From contig JBGCFD010000005.1 in the NCBI GenBank assembly GCA_045106765.1, positions 22,735 through 86,734 of the forward strand: 64,000 bases of DNA, read 5' to 3'. This DNA comes from CAJQQY01 sp045106765 (GTDB lineage: Bacteria; Bacteroidota; Bacteroidia; Chitinophagales; Saprospiraceae). Below the pieces are notes generated by a model that saw nothing but the letters and a program-made list of their open reading frames with translations, did not search any database and was not told where the DNA came from. Of this stretch, positions 8,607-15,331 are shown piece by piece. The translations under genes were made by a program, and so were the position numbers. Positions within the stretch are counted from its first letter, which is position 1. The number at the start of each line of letters is the position of its first letter.

Positions 8607-9350
8607 TTAGCCAAAAATTCGATCCATTTCCTCTCGTTCCATATTAATGATAAACGTAAAAATTTTCTGTTGTTCCTCCGTGCTTAATTCTTCAAAAAGG
8701 GAATCTCCTTTTTCGATAATTTCTTTCCCAATTTCTAATCCTTTAATTTCAGCGGGAGAATAAACCTTCGGTCGCTTCTTCATTTTTTCAATCAAGTGAT
8801 CCATTATCTTTTTGATCTTTGCTACAAGAGTTCGATCATAGAGCGTATCGAATAAAGCAAGACTACTTTCCATAAAATCGTCGATTTCTTTTCTCGACAA
8901 GGTTTTAATTAAATTCTCAATTTGGGTAATTGAATAAGGTGGGTTTTGATTTTGGGTAATCGCTTGTTCCACTAAACTTCTTTCAAATCGACTTGCACTT
9001 CGAAATGATTTTAATGCTTTTAATCCTGCTCTTACAATTTTGGGAAGGTGTCTTCCGTATTTAAAAATCAGACTGGTTGAGTCTACCAAAACACGCATTA
9101 GTTTTTCGGGATGCTTGATGTAATTATCCAAACTCTCGAATGCCTCATTTAAAACTTCTCTTTTTTCAGGAGGTGGATAAAGGTTATTGAGGAAATAAGA
9201 TTTGAATTTATCGACTCTTTGTTCCGTAAAAGAATCAGGAAAATCTTTTCGATCCTTTAGGTTTTTATACTGATATCTATCGTCCACTACTTTGCGGTAT
9301 CCGATGATGACATTTTCTAAAATTTGATTTTTTTCGTCTTTTTGTTTCAT
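8607..9350 (-). CDS. Hypothetical helical protein
   Basis: A 247-residue protein not assigned to a family. It is highly charged (Lys/Glu), predicted mostly helical, and has no signal peptide or convincing membrane segment, so probably cytoplasmic. The C-terminal segment (EEREEMDRIFG-like tail, residues about 225-247) is acidic. It follows the thioredoxin gene by 60 nt on the same strand and is about 250 nt upstream of the coxG-like gene, so it may belong to the thioredoxin unit rather than the cox operon. Function is unknown. Confidence 0.7.
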   Translation of the reverse strand: MKQKDEKNQILENVIIGYRKVVDDRYQYKNLKDRKDFPDSFTEQRVDKFKSYFLNNLYPPPEKREVLNEAFESLDNYIKHPEKLMRVLVDSTSLIFKYGRHLPKIVRAGLKALKSFRSASRFERSLVEQAITQNQNPPYSITQIENLIKTLSRKEIDDFMESSLALFDTLYDRTLVAKIKKIMDHLIEKMKKRPKVYSPAEIKGLEIGKEIIEKGDSLFEELSTEEQQKIFTFIINMEREEMDRIFG

Positions 9351-9410
9351 GAAAAAAATTGATTTGGTCGATGCTTAGAAACATATTTGCCTAAAACAGA
9401 GATTTCAAAT

Positions 9411-9797
9411 TTAGGTGGTCTCCTCTCCCCTATTTCTTTCCTCAATCAACTCTTCTAAAATTTCTGCCAGATTAGGTTTTGGAACAAGTCCAGAAAATCG
9501 CTCTACCAATTCATCTTTTTGTAAAAATAGAAGTGTTGGAATACTTTTGATTTTAAACATGGCAGAAATTTGTGGATTCGAATCTGCACTCACTTTTCCA
9601 ACTAAAGCTCTCCCTTCAAAATCTTCTGCAATCTCGTCAATGATCGGGCCTATCGTTTTGCACGGTCCGCACCATGGTGCCCAAATGTCGAGGAGAACTG
9701 GAACTTTGGCTGCCATCACTAATTCATTGAAATTTTGATCGGTGATCTCAACGGTTTTGGAAGGTTTGTCTTTTTTCTTTTTAAAAATTGAAAACAT
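9411..9797 (-). CDS. trxA: Thioredoxin
   Basis: A 128-residue thioredoxin with the classical active site WCGPCK (W42-K47) and the cis-proline loop (SIPTLLF, near residue 88). It catalyses dithiol-disulfide exchange in the cytoplasm. A short basic N-terminal extension (MFSIFKKKKDKPSK) precedes the fold; no signal peptide is seen. It is followed by the hypothetical gene at 8607-9350 with a 60-nt gap. Its start is divergent from the S24/S26-like gene at 9889. Assignment to the thioredoxin family is firm; the symbol is by family only and other thioredoxin paralogues are probable elsewhere in the genome. Confidence 0.93.
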   Translation of the reverse strand: MFSIFKKKKDKPSKTVEITDQNFNELVMAAKVPVLLDIWAPWCGPCKTIGPIIDEIAEDFEGRALVGKVSADSNPQISAMFKIKSIPTLLFLQKDELVERFSGLVPKPNLAEILEELIEERNRGEETT

Positions 9798-9888
9798 ATT
9801 TATTTGATATTAATTCTAAGAAATTGATTCAGTCTGCCTATTGAACTTTTTTTCCGCTATAAAAGTTTTGAGATATAAATTTAAAGTT

Positions 9889-10179
9889 ATGAGAAATTAC
9901 AAACTAGAAAAACTCCAAAACAGAGAAACTTTCGAAACAAGCGAAAAAGGAAATTCAATGGTTCCTATTCTTTATTCAGGTCAAAAGCATATTTTAACTC
10001 CTGCTGATTGGCAATCTGTTGAGATTGGGGATGCAGTTTATTGTAAAGTTTATGGCAATTTTTATACTCACTTAGTCAAAGCAAAAAATGAAAAACGAGG
10101 AGTACAAATCGGAAATAATAGAGGTCATGTGAATGGTTGGACCAAACAGGTTTATGGAAAAGTGATTGAGATTTTGTGA
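9889..10179 (+). CDS. Small S24/S26 (LexA/signal peptidase-like) fold protein
   Basis: A 96-residue protein from ATG 9889; a TTG 48 nt upstream is less likely. The segment EKGNSMVPILYSGQKHIL resembles the catalytic-serine box of S24/S26 serine peptidases (G-x-SM-x-P), and EIGDAVYCKV resembles the following GD-V strand. A Lys in the THLVKAK strand could be the general base. The protein is much shorter than LexA or signal peptidase, has no DNA-binding or membrane domain, and may be a free peptidase-like domain of plasmid or phage type. It sits at the edge of the partition locus. Peptidase activity is unproven. Confidence 0.6.
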   Translation: MRNYKLEKLQNRETFETSEKGNSMVPILYSGQKHILTPADWQSVEIGDAVYCKVYGNFYTHLVKAKNEKRGVQIGNNRGHVNGWTKQVYGKVIEIL

Positions 10180-10229
10180 GAAAAAAATTCAAATAACATC
10201 TTTCCTACTTTTAATCGAAAAACTAATCG

Positions 10230-10269
10230 ACTGCAAAACTGCAAATCTTTTTTACTGCAAAACTGCATT
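10230..10269. repeat. Partition-type octamer array, site A
   Basis: Five consecutive 8-bp slots read ACTGCAAA, ACTGCAAA, TCTTTTTT, ACTGCAAA, ACTGCATT. The strict 8-bp phase continues across the non-matching slot. It lies downstream of the ribbon-helix-helix gene. RHH partition proteins of the ParG/omega type bind 7-8-bp-phased direct repeats, so this is a candidate centromere or operator. Confidence 0.7.
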
Positions 10270-10271
10270 TA

Positions 10272-10595
10272 TCATTTCTTTGTTTTCAAATCCTTCTCCG
10301 CCAATTCCAAAAAATACTTTTTCATAGTTGTTTCTAACTCGAAAACATGCATTTTAATCTTTTTATGCAAACTGACAGGAATATCTAATGTTACCCTTTT
10401 GGTAGGTTCTGCAGGAACAACTTCTTTGACTTTGATTGGAGTTGTTTTGGGAGTAGCAGCCACCGCTTCTGGATGAATCTTCTTGATTACCTCATCACTA
10501 TCTACTTTCTTGGTTCTGTTTGTCGCTTTTTTTATAGGTCTTTTCTTTCCTAAGTTTAAATCTAGTTTAGAAGTATTTATCTTTTTCTTTGCCAT
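10272..10595 (-). CDS. Ribbon-helix-helix partition partner of ParA (ParG/omega-like)
   Basis: A 107-residue basic protein. The first 65 residues are a Lys/Pro/Thr-rich flexible tail; the last 42 (KRVTLDIPVSLHKKIKMHV onward) form one beta strand followed by two helices, the ribbon-helix-helix pattern of ParG, omega and CopG. Such proteins bind direct repeats as centromere-binding factors and repress their own par promoter, while the N-terminal tail stimulates ParA ATPase. The gene lies 77 nt downstream of parA on the same strand, and phased TTGCAGTT octamers sit in front of both genes. The family call rests on fold pattern and context, not on a named homologue. Confidence 0.75.
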   Translation of the reverse strand: MAKKKINTSKLDLNLGKKRPIKKATNRTKKVDSDEVIKKIHPEAVAATPKTTPIKVKEVVPAEPTKRVTLDIPVSLHKKIKMHVFELETTMKKYFLELAEKDLKTKK

Positions 10596-10629
10596 GATAT
10601 TTTACTTTAGGTTCTTTGAAAATAATAAT

Positions 10630-10661
10630 TTGCAGTCTTGCAGTTTACCCGCTTTGCAGTT
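10630..10661. repeat. Partition-type octamer array, site B
   Basis: Four 8-bp slots, TTGCAGTC, TTGCAGTT, TACCCGCT, TTGCAGTT, lie between the parA stop and the start of the RHH gene. The TACCCG-type slot between octamers is also found in site E and, inverted, in site C. Probable binding site for the RHH protein. Confidence 0.7.
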
Positions 10662-10672
10662 TTGAAGAAAAT

Positions 10673-11323
10673 TTACTCAATTAATCCTTCTTTTTTCGCC
10701 AATTTTAGGACTTCTTGCGTCATCTTGACTGCTTCTGACTTAGCCTTCTTATCAGAATATTCATAAACTCCCATTCCTTCTACTGCAGTCTCGAGGTAGG
10801 AAACTCGCTCTTTAAAAGTAGATTTCATGATTCCAATTTCGAATTGCTTCAACATATCTCTGATGCTTCGATGAATGATGTATTTCTCAGAAAACTGGTT
10901 GACAAAAAAGTAGGCAGGAATCGAATCTCTAAATTCAAGCGCTTGCTCATACCTTTCAAAAAACTGTCCCATCGCTCGAACATCATGCGCACTTGGCAAA
11001 ATCGGAATCAATAAAATATCCGAAACCAAAATAATCCGAGTTGTCATTTCCGATAGGGAAGGAGTTCCATCAATGAGCACAATCTCATTGTCTTGGTGAA
11101 GTTTGTCAACAGTTTTATTAACTGCTTTTGGATCGGTAACTCCAACTACCAATATTTCTGGCAAGTTTTCATCCCGAACTCCACTCCATGAAACCGAGTT
11201 TTGATTTTTATCTGTATCAACAATACACGTTTTGTAGCCCATGTGAGCAAAACAAACGGCTAAGTTCTGTGTGAGGGTGGTTTTACCTACGCCTCCTTTT
11301 AAATTAGTAATTCCTATTCTCAT
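10673..11323 (-). CDS. parA: ParA family partition ATPase
   Basis: A 216-residue ParA/MinD-type ATPase. The chosen ATG (11323) puts the deviant Walker A KGGVGKTT at residues 9-16, the usual place; a longer reading frame to 11419 adds 32 residues absent from the family and would run through the operator repeats. Further motifs are VDTDKNQNS (A' box), VLIDGTPSLSEMT (Walker B/switch) and LLIPILPSAHDVRAM. The length is that of small ParAs (type Ib, with no N-terminal HTH), which work with an RHH centromere-binding protein; such a gene follows. It would segregate the replicon whose origin lies upstream. Confidence 0.92.
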   Translation of the reverse strand: MRIGITNLKGGVGKTTLTQNLAVCFAHMGYKTCIVDTDKNQNSVSWSGVRDENLPEILVVGVTDPKAVNKTVDKLHQDNEIVLIDGTPSLSEMTTRIILVSDILLIPILPSAHDVRAMGQFFERYEQALEFRDSIPAYFFVNQFSEKYIIHRSIRDMLKQFEIGIMKSTFKERVSYLETAVEGMGVYEYSDKKAKSEAVKMTQEVLKLAKKEGLIE

Positions 11324-11328
11324 AATTG

Positions 11329-11360
11329 CAAAGATACTTAAAAACTGCAAAACGGACAAA
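11329..11360 (-). promoter_or_regulatory. Predicted parA promoter overlapping octamer operator
   Basis: On the minus strand TTTG (11357-11360), 20 bp, then TATCTTTG (11329-11336) matches the Bacteroidota sigma-A consensus TTTG/TAnnTTTG. The -7 box ends 5 nt before the parA ATG, so the transcript would be leaderless or nearly so. The octamer array of site C overlaps the -33 box, as expected for RHH autorepression. Confidence 0.5.
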
Positions 11361-11374
11361 CTGCAAAACTGCCA
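11343..11374. repeat. Partition-type octamer array, site C
   Basis: Slots AACTGCAA, AACGGACA, AACTGCAA, AACTGCCA in 8-bp register, directly upstream of parA. Read on the minus strand it is the same TTGCAGTT / T-x-x-CCG / TTGCAGTT module as sites B and E. Confidence 0.7.
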
Positions 11375-11578
11375 ATTTTTATTATTAAATATCAGTATCG
11401 AGCTTAGGGAGTTGGCCAAAACGCAAATAGTCTATTTTAAGCGTTCAAATAGTCAAAATCAACCAAGTTGATAGTATTTGGAAAAAAGTAGCTGAAATCG
11501 TCTTAAAATGACTTTATTTTAAATAATAATTAATTAGTTAGAAGAGCAGAATTGATACTTAATCAAAGTATTGAATCA

Positions 11579-11650
11579 AATCAAACTAAATGGTAAACTG
11601 TAAAACTGCAAACAGTTTTGCAGTTTTACAGTTTATCATTTAGCTTGATT
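11579..11650. repeat. Large palindrome containing partition octamers, site D
   Basis: Arms of about 35 bp (11579-11613 and 11615-11650) are complementary except for two mismatches and one extra base. Each arm holds two octamers (AACTGTAA AACTGCAA, and TTGCAGTT TTACAGTT), so the octamers point towards one another. It stands between parA and the iteron array. It could be the main centromere or a cruciform-forming element; there is no T-run typical of a terminator. Confidence 0.75.
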
Positions 11651-11801
11651 ATTATTTATCTCATACCTTAAAGAAAGTTTTTCTAATTCATGGGAGGAAC
11701 ATTTTTTAAAATTATTTCTAATTTTATCATTTTTCGATATTAACCAAGTTGATTAACTTATTAAAATCACTTGACTAAGTTTTTGATATTATTTAAAACA
11801 A

Positions 11802-11833
11802 AAACAGTTTTGCAGTTTACCCGTATTGCAGTC
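11802..11833. repeat. Partition-type octamer array, site E
   Basis: Slots AAACAGTT, TTGCAGTT, TACCCGTA, TTGCAGTC in 8-bp register, repeating the module of site B. Confidence 0.65.
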
Positions 11834-12039
11834 TATATAGTAAATTCTACTTATAAAAGTTAATATTCAGAATATTCGCTCAAAGCAAGTTTTTCTAATC
11901 CAAAAAATAGTTGATTTAAATTTCAGTTCAATATAATTCTATCCAAAATACACACAAAAATTTCTTAAGCTTTAAAAAATTCGAAAAATCTCAATTTTTG
12001 GTTTTTTATGTCCAAAAAGAGGAAGAACTGTATTTCGTT

Positions 12040-12055
12040 TTGCAGTTTTGCAGTT
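12040..12055. repeat. Partition-type octamers, site F (with a single copy at 12151-12158)
   Basis: Two exact tandem TTGCAGTT octamers. A further inverted single copy, AACTGCAA, is at 12151-12158. These are the copies nearest to the iterons. Confidence 0.6.
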
Positions 12056-12223
12056 TATTTAAAACTTTGACTAATCGTGGAGACAGACTGGGAACAATAA
12101 ATAATTTGATTCCAACTAAAAAAAATAGAACTAGATATTTAATAAACAAGAACTGCAAAACTTTTCTACTGTATTATTCTAACTGATAATTGAAAAAATT
12201 TAGCAACTAACAACGTTGTCCTT

Positions 12224-13135
12224 AAAAGTCACCTAGTTGGGACTTACACTCTAATCAATTCCTTTTAATTTAAAAAAAGGATACTAAAAGTCACCTACTT
12301 AGGACTTGATTATACTCATTCAACTTTTTTAAACCGATTTTCAGTCTGATTTAGGTGACCTTTAGCTACTTCAACTCTAAAAGTCACCTATTTGGAACTA
12401 ATATATCTTGATTTTCAGCTAATCCTCTAAAACCTAGTCCAAACTAGGTGACCTTTAGCAATAATCAAGACTAAAGGTCACCTAGTTGGAACTAATATTA
12501 AATAACCCTTGCTTCTTAGTTATAGGATCTAGTCTGTTTTAGGTGACCTTTAGCAATAGTCAAGACTAAAGGACACCTAGTTGGAACTATTTATATAGTG
12601 AATTACTCTTGAAAACACTATAATGAATTCCGATTAATTATAATCAACAGCTAAAGGTCACCTATTTGGGACTAGCCTTATCTATATTTCAATTTTATTC
12701 TTTCCTTATCACCAATTTCTAACAGATTTAATGCTACATATATATAAAGGTCACCTGTTTGGAACTAGACTTTATTCGTCTAGTTCCAAACAGGTGACCT
12801 TTATAGCATACTAATTCTTAAAAGTTATCTATTTCAGATTATAAATAAATTATGTGATGAGGTTAGATGGAAAAATTTGATTGATCAAAAGCTTAAGTTC
12901 TTTTTTTAGGTCTTTTATTATTTTTTTCTTTTAAATACTTTTAATATTATTTAGAGAAATCAAAAACTCATTGCTACAAAGAAGTACAGCCAATTTGGGC
13001 CACCTGATTGGAACTAAAATAGGAATTAAGGTCACCACATTGAGAATCTAAAGTCACCATTTTGGAAACCTATAGTTACCTTAAAAAGATCGAAAAGTTA
13101 TCACTTAAAAACAAAAGAGCACCTCAATGGGAATT
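12224..13135. repeat. Iteron array (about 15 copies, both orientations)
   Basis: Repeats of about 22 bp with consensus CTAAAGGTCACCTAGTTGGAACT. Forward copies start near 12224, 12284, 12377, 12471, 12566, 12651 and 12743; inverted copies are near 12342, 12436, 12531 and 12780. Degenerate copies are near 12997, 13027, 13048 and 13112, closest to rep. The core GTCACCTA is the most conserved part and the distal GGAACT is variable. Copies alternate in orientation at about 50-bp spacing rather than forming a tight direct array. They probably bind the Rep protein encoded just downstream; the degenerate group may be the rep operator. Confidence 0.85.
12743..12805. repeat. Perfect inverted iteron pair
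   Basis: Two iterons facing each other as perfect 28-bp arms (12743-12770 and 12778-12805) around a 7-nt TTTATTC loop. In other Rep_3 plasmids inverted iterons mark the rep operator; here the pair is about 470 bp upstream of rep, so it may instead be a handcuffing or initiation site. Confidence 0.8.
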
Positions 13136-13185
13136 GGATAAAAGATCGAAAAGTTCCAATGTTAGTAATTCCTTATACTTTTAGT

Positions 13186-13215
13186 TTTGAATTAAAGTAT
13201 AAAGGTTTACTTTTG
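13186..13215 (+). promoter_or_regulatory. Predicted rep promoter
   Basis: TTTG (13186-13189), 18 bp, then TACTTTTG (13208-13215) matches the Bacteroidota TTTG/TAnnTTTG promoter. It lies 60 bp upstream of the rep ATG and just after the degenerate iterons, a suitable place for Rep autoregulation. Confidence 0.5.
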
Positions 13216-13275
13216 TAGTGACCTTATTTTTTTAAAGTACTTGCTCTAAAATACCTTATTTTAAATTTTGCTTAA

Positions 13276-14613
13276 ATGTCTGAAAAAATTCACAACCCAA
13301 CAGATTTAGTTCGCTTTGATGATCGACTTGTTTATGATGCATCCTACAAACTTTCAGCAAGAGCCATCAAAACGGTTTGCTATATCGCAGCACATTATGT
13401 GAATCCTAAAACACAAAGTGATTTACCTCGACCAATCTTTGTTCCATTGAGTGAGTTAGCTTCTGCACTTTCAGACGGAAGGAAAGGATTGAAAAGTAGT
13501 TCTTTGTATGCTAACATTTCAAGTCTTTGTGAAGAATTAGTGAATGCAAAAATTCGATTTAAAACTGATGTTAAAGTAGAAGGGAAAGATTTGGATGGAT
13601 TTATTAGTTGGTGTTCGGATGCAGTTCCGACGGAGAAAGATGGAGTGAAAGGAATTAGCTTTGGATTTGGAGTTTATATGTCTCAATTCTTGATTGGACT
13701 GTCGAGGTATGTAGCAGTTTATCGACCAGAGTTGAATCGATTGAATAAATCTTATTCGATTCGCTTATTTCAAATATTAAAAGGAATTTTTAATAAACGA
13801 AAAAAATATCGAAAGGTATTTAAAAAAGTATTCAGTATTGATGAGTTGCGCTATTTGATGGATTTGCGAGATAAGTATAAGGCGTTTAAAATGTTTAATG
13901 ATAAAGTTCTCAAACCTGCTATTGCAGAAATTAATAAAAGTACAAGCATATATGTTGTATCGGTTGACATGATTCGCCGATCAGGTCGAAAAATTTCACA
14001 TATCGAATTTACATTTACCGATAATAAAAAGAATGCTGGGAAAGATATGATTACGGATTATACCACATTTGTAGATTATATGCCAACAGGAGAAGAAATT
14101 AAAAGTTTGACTTTTGCGGAACATCGAGCATATGATTTGTTAGTTGATTTTCAGATAAAACCGGGGATTGCGTTTAAACAAATATTACCAGATATCAATG
14201 GAAGTGAAGTGCAAGGATTTGAAGATTATTTTATCATTGCAGCACTTGATTTTTTCCGAGCTTCTTCGAGCAATCAACAATCAAATAAAATTGCAGCTGC
14301 AACTTTCGTAAGTTGGTGGACCAAACTTCGGCTCTTCGATACAACTAGTGATGTTTGGGTAAAAATTATGGAGCGAGTAGTCACAGAGAAAAAGAACTTA
14401 CAAAAGAAAAATGCGATCGCCTACGATAATCGATTATATGCTCGTGAAATGACTCATCAAGAATTTAAAACCTGGTGGAATGATCAACAAGGCATCGATC
14501 CAAATCAACCTCAACTTTTCGAAAAAGATGACAAAGGAGCAAAAGACGGTTTTGATTCGATTTCGGAGATTTTGAAGAAGTATGCTTTGGATGGAGTTGA
14601 TGTGATAGAGTAG
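13276..14613 (+). CDS. repB: Rep_3 family replication initiator
   Basis: A 445-residue plasmid replication initiator of the Rep_3 (RepB/RepE/Pi) type. The N-terminal two-thirds contain paired winged-helix domains: LSARAIKTVCYIAAHY and IFVPLSELASALS in WH1, then LNKSYSIRLFQILKG, VFSIDELRYLMDL and FKMFNDKVLKPAIAEINKS in WH2, the last being the characteristic family signature. The C-terminal 150 residues are an extra region of unknown role, making it longer than typical 230-330-residue RepB proteins. It would bind the iterons upstream, melt the AT-rich DNA and recruit DnaB. Its promoter is probably autoregulated by the degenerate iterons. It is clear evidence of a plasmid-type origin. Confidence 0.88.
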   Translation: MSEKIHNPTDLVRFDDRLVYDASYKLSARAIKTVCYIAAHYVNPKTQSDLPRPIFVPLSELASALSDGRKGLKSSSLYANISSLCEELVNAKIRFKTDVKVEGKDLDGFISWCSDAVPTEKDGVKGISFGFGVYMSQFLIGLSRYVAVYRPELNRLNKSYSIRLFQILKGIFNKRKKYRKVFKKVFSIDELRYLMDLRDKYKAFKMFNDKVLKPAIAEINKSTSIYVVSVDMIRRSGRKISHIEFTFTDNKKNAGKDMITDYTTFVDYMPTGEEIKSLTFAEHRAYDLLVDFQIKPGIAFKQILPDINGSEVQGFEDYFIIAALDFFRASSSNQQSNKIAAATFVSWWTKLRLFDTTSDVWVKIMERVVTEKKNLQKKNAIAYDNRLYAREMTHQEFKTWWNDQQGIDPNQPQLFEKDDKGAKDGFDSISEILKKYALDGVDVIE

Positions 14614-14723
14614 GAGTGGGGTGAATAGCGAAGCGTTCGATTTACAAATTAAAATCTTTTGTATTTGTACGGATTTTTTTTAATAGTCATCCATACGAAT
14701 GACCTTTTATTTAAGCATGATTT

Positions 14724-15269
14724 ATGGAAAATAGAATTTCACTAAACGGAGTAAATGTTAGGACTAAGGAAACACCATTTGGTGAATATCTTTGTGTGAC
14801 TGACTTGGCAAAAGTAGTGGGAGATAAAACAGGGAAGATTATTGGCAACTGGTTTAGCTTAATCGGAACTATTGAATTTTTAAAAGAATGGGAATTAAAA
14901 TATAACTCAGAAAATTTTAATGTCCTGAGATATCAGGACATTAGAATTAATGCAGGTACTTTAAAATTTTCCTTGTCTGCAAAAAAATGGATTGAGGAAA
15001 CAAATGCAACTGGAATCATTTCTGAAGCTGGAAGGTATGGTGGAACGTATGCGCATAATGCAATTGCTTTGGAATTTTGTTCGGCAATTAGTCCTGCTTT
15101 TAAGTTGGGCGTTTATGTGGACTATATAGAATTGAAAGAGGAAAAAGCACAACAATGGTTAAAGACCTATCAGTTTTATTTGAGGAAAATTGAAGATAAT
15201 TCAATGGAAAATAATCGACTAGCAAAAGATCTTCATGAGAATATTAGAAAACTAAAAAAAGGAAAGTGA
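14724..15269 (+). CDS. KilA-N domain protein
   Basis: A 181-residue protein with a KilA-N DNA-binding domain over residues about 5-140. The signature is present: LCVTDLAKVVG near the N-terminus, LSAKKWIEETNATGI, and EAGRYGGTYAHNAIALEFCSAISPAFKLGVYVDYIEL, here split by its own residues. A short coiled tail ends in Lys. KilA-N proteins occur in phages, plasmids and many Bacteroidota genomes; function is generally unclear, with DNA binding presumed. Within the gene a palindrome (14918-14943) codes for the NVLRYQDIRI segment, and a similar palindrome follows the stop codon. It lies 110 nt after rep and may be accessory cargo of the replicon. Confidence 0.85.
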   Translation: MENRISLNGVNVRTKETPFGEYLCVTDLAKVVGDKTGKIIGNWFSLIGTIEFLKEWELKYNSENFNVLRYQDIRINAGTLKFSLSAKKWIEETNATGIISEAGRYGGTYAHNAIALEFCSAISPAFKLGVYVDYIELKEEKAQQWLKTYQFYLRKIEDNSMENNRLAKDLHENIRKLKKGK

Positions 15270-15275
15270 AATTCT

Positions 15276-15299
15276 AAAGTCCTTAGATCTAAGGACTTT
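15276..15299. terminator. Perfect 24-bp palindrome after the KilA-N gene
   Basis: AAAGTCCTTAGA and its exact complement form a loopless palindrome 6 nt after the stop, flanked by further AT complementarity (TGAAATT...AATTTCA). It lies between convergent genes, so a bidirectional terminator is plausible, though the T-run is weak. Confidence 0.5.
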
Positions 15300-15331
15300 A
15301 AAATTTCAAATGACTATGTTTTGCAGAAAAG

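Larger units (their letters stand above)
11324..13275. other. Non-coding replication origin region
   Basis: About 1.95 kb without a credible gene. From left to right it holds the parA promoter and octamer sites C-F, a very AT-rich stretch (about 11650-12000), the iteron array (12224-13135) and the rep promoter. The combination of iterons, an AT-rich segment and an adjacent Rep_3 gene is the standard structure of a theta-replicating plasmid origin. I could not identify a clear DnaA box by eye. Confidence 0.8.

Noticed and set aside
9841..9888. Upstream TTG start for the S24/S26-like gene
   Set aside because: ATG at 9889 gives a natural N-terminus; the TTG extension has no supporting feature.
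11324..11419. N-terminal extension of ParA to 11419
   Set aside because: The extension has no family homology and overlaps the promoter and octamer operator; ATG 11323 puts the Walker A in its usual position.
11998..12186. 62-residue ORF in the origin region
   Set aside because: It overlaps the octamer sites F and G, has a TTG start, and no recognisable domain; probably spurious.
12224..13135. CRISPR array
   Set aside because: The repeats alternate in orientation and the gaps are irregular, with no constant spacer length and no cas genes; they are iterons.
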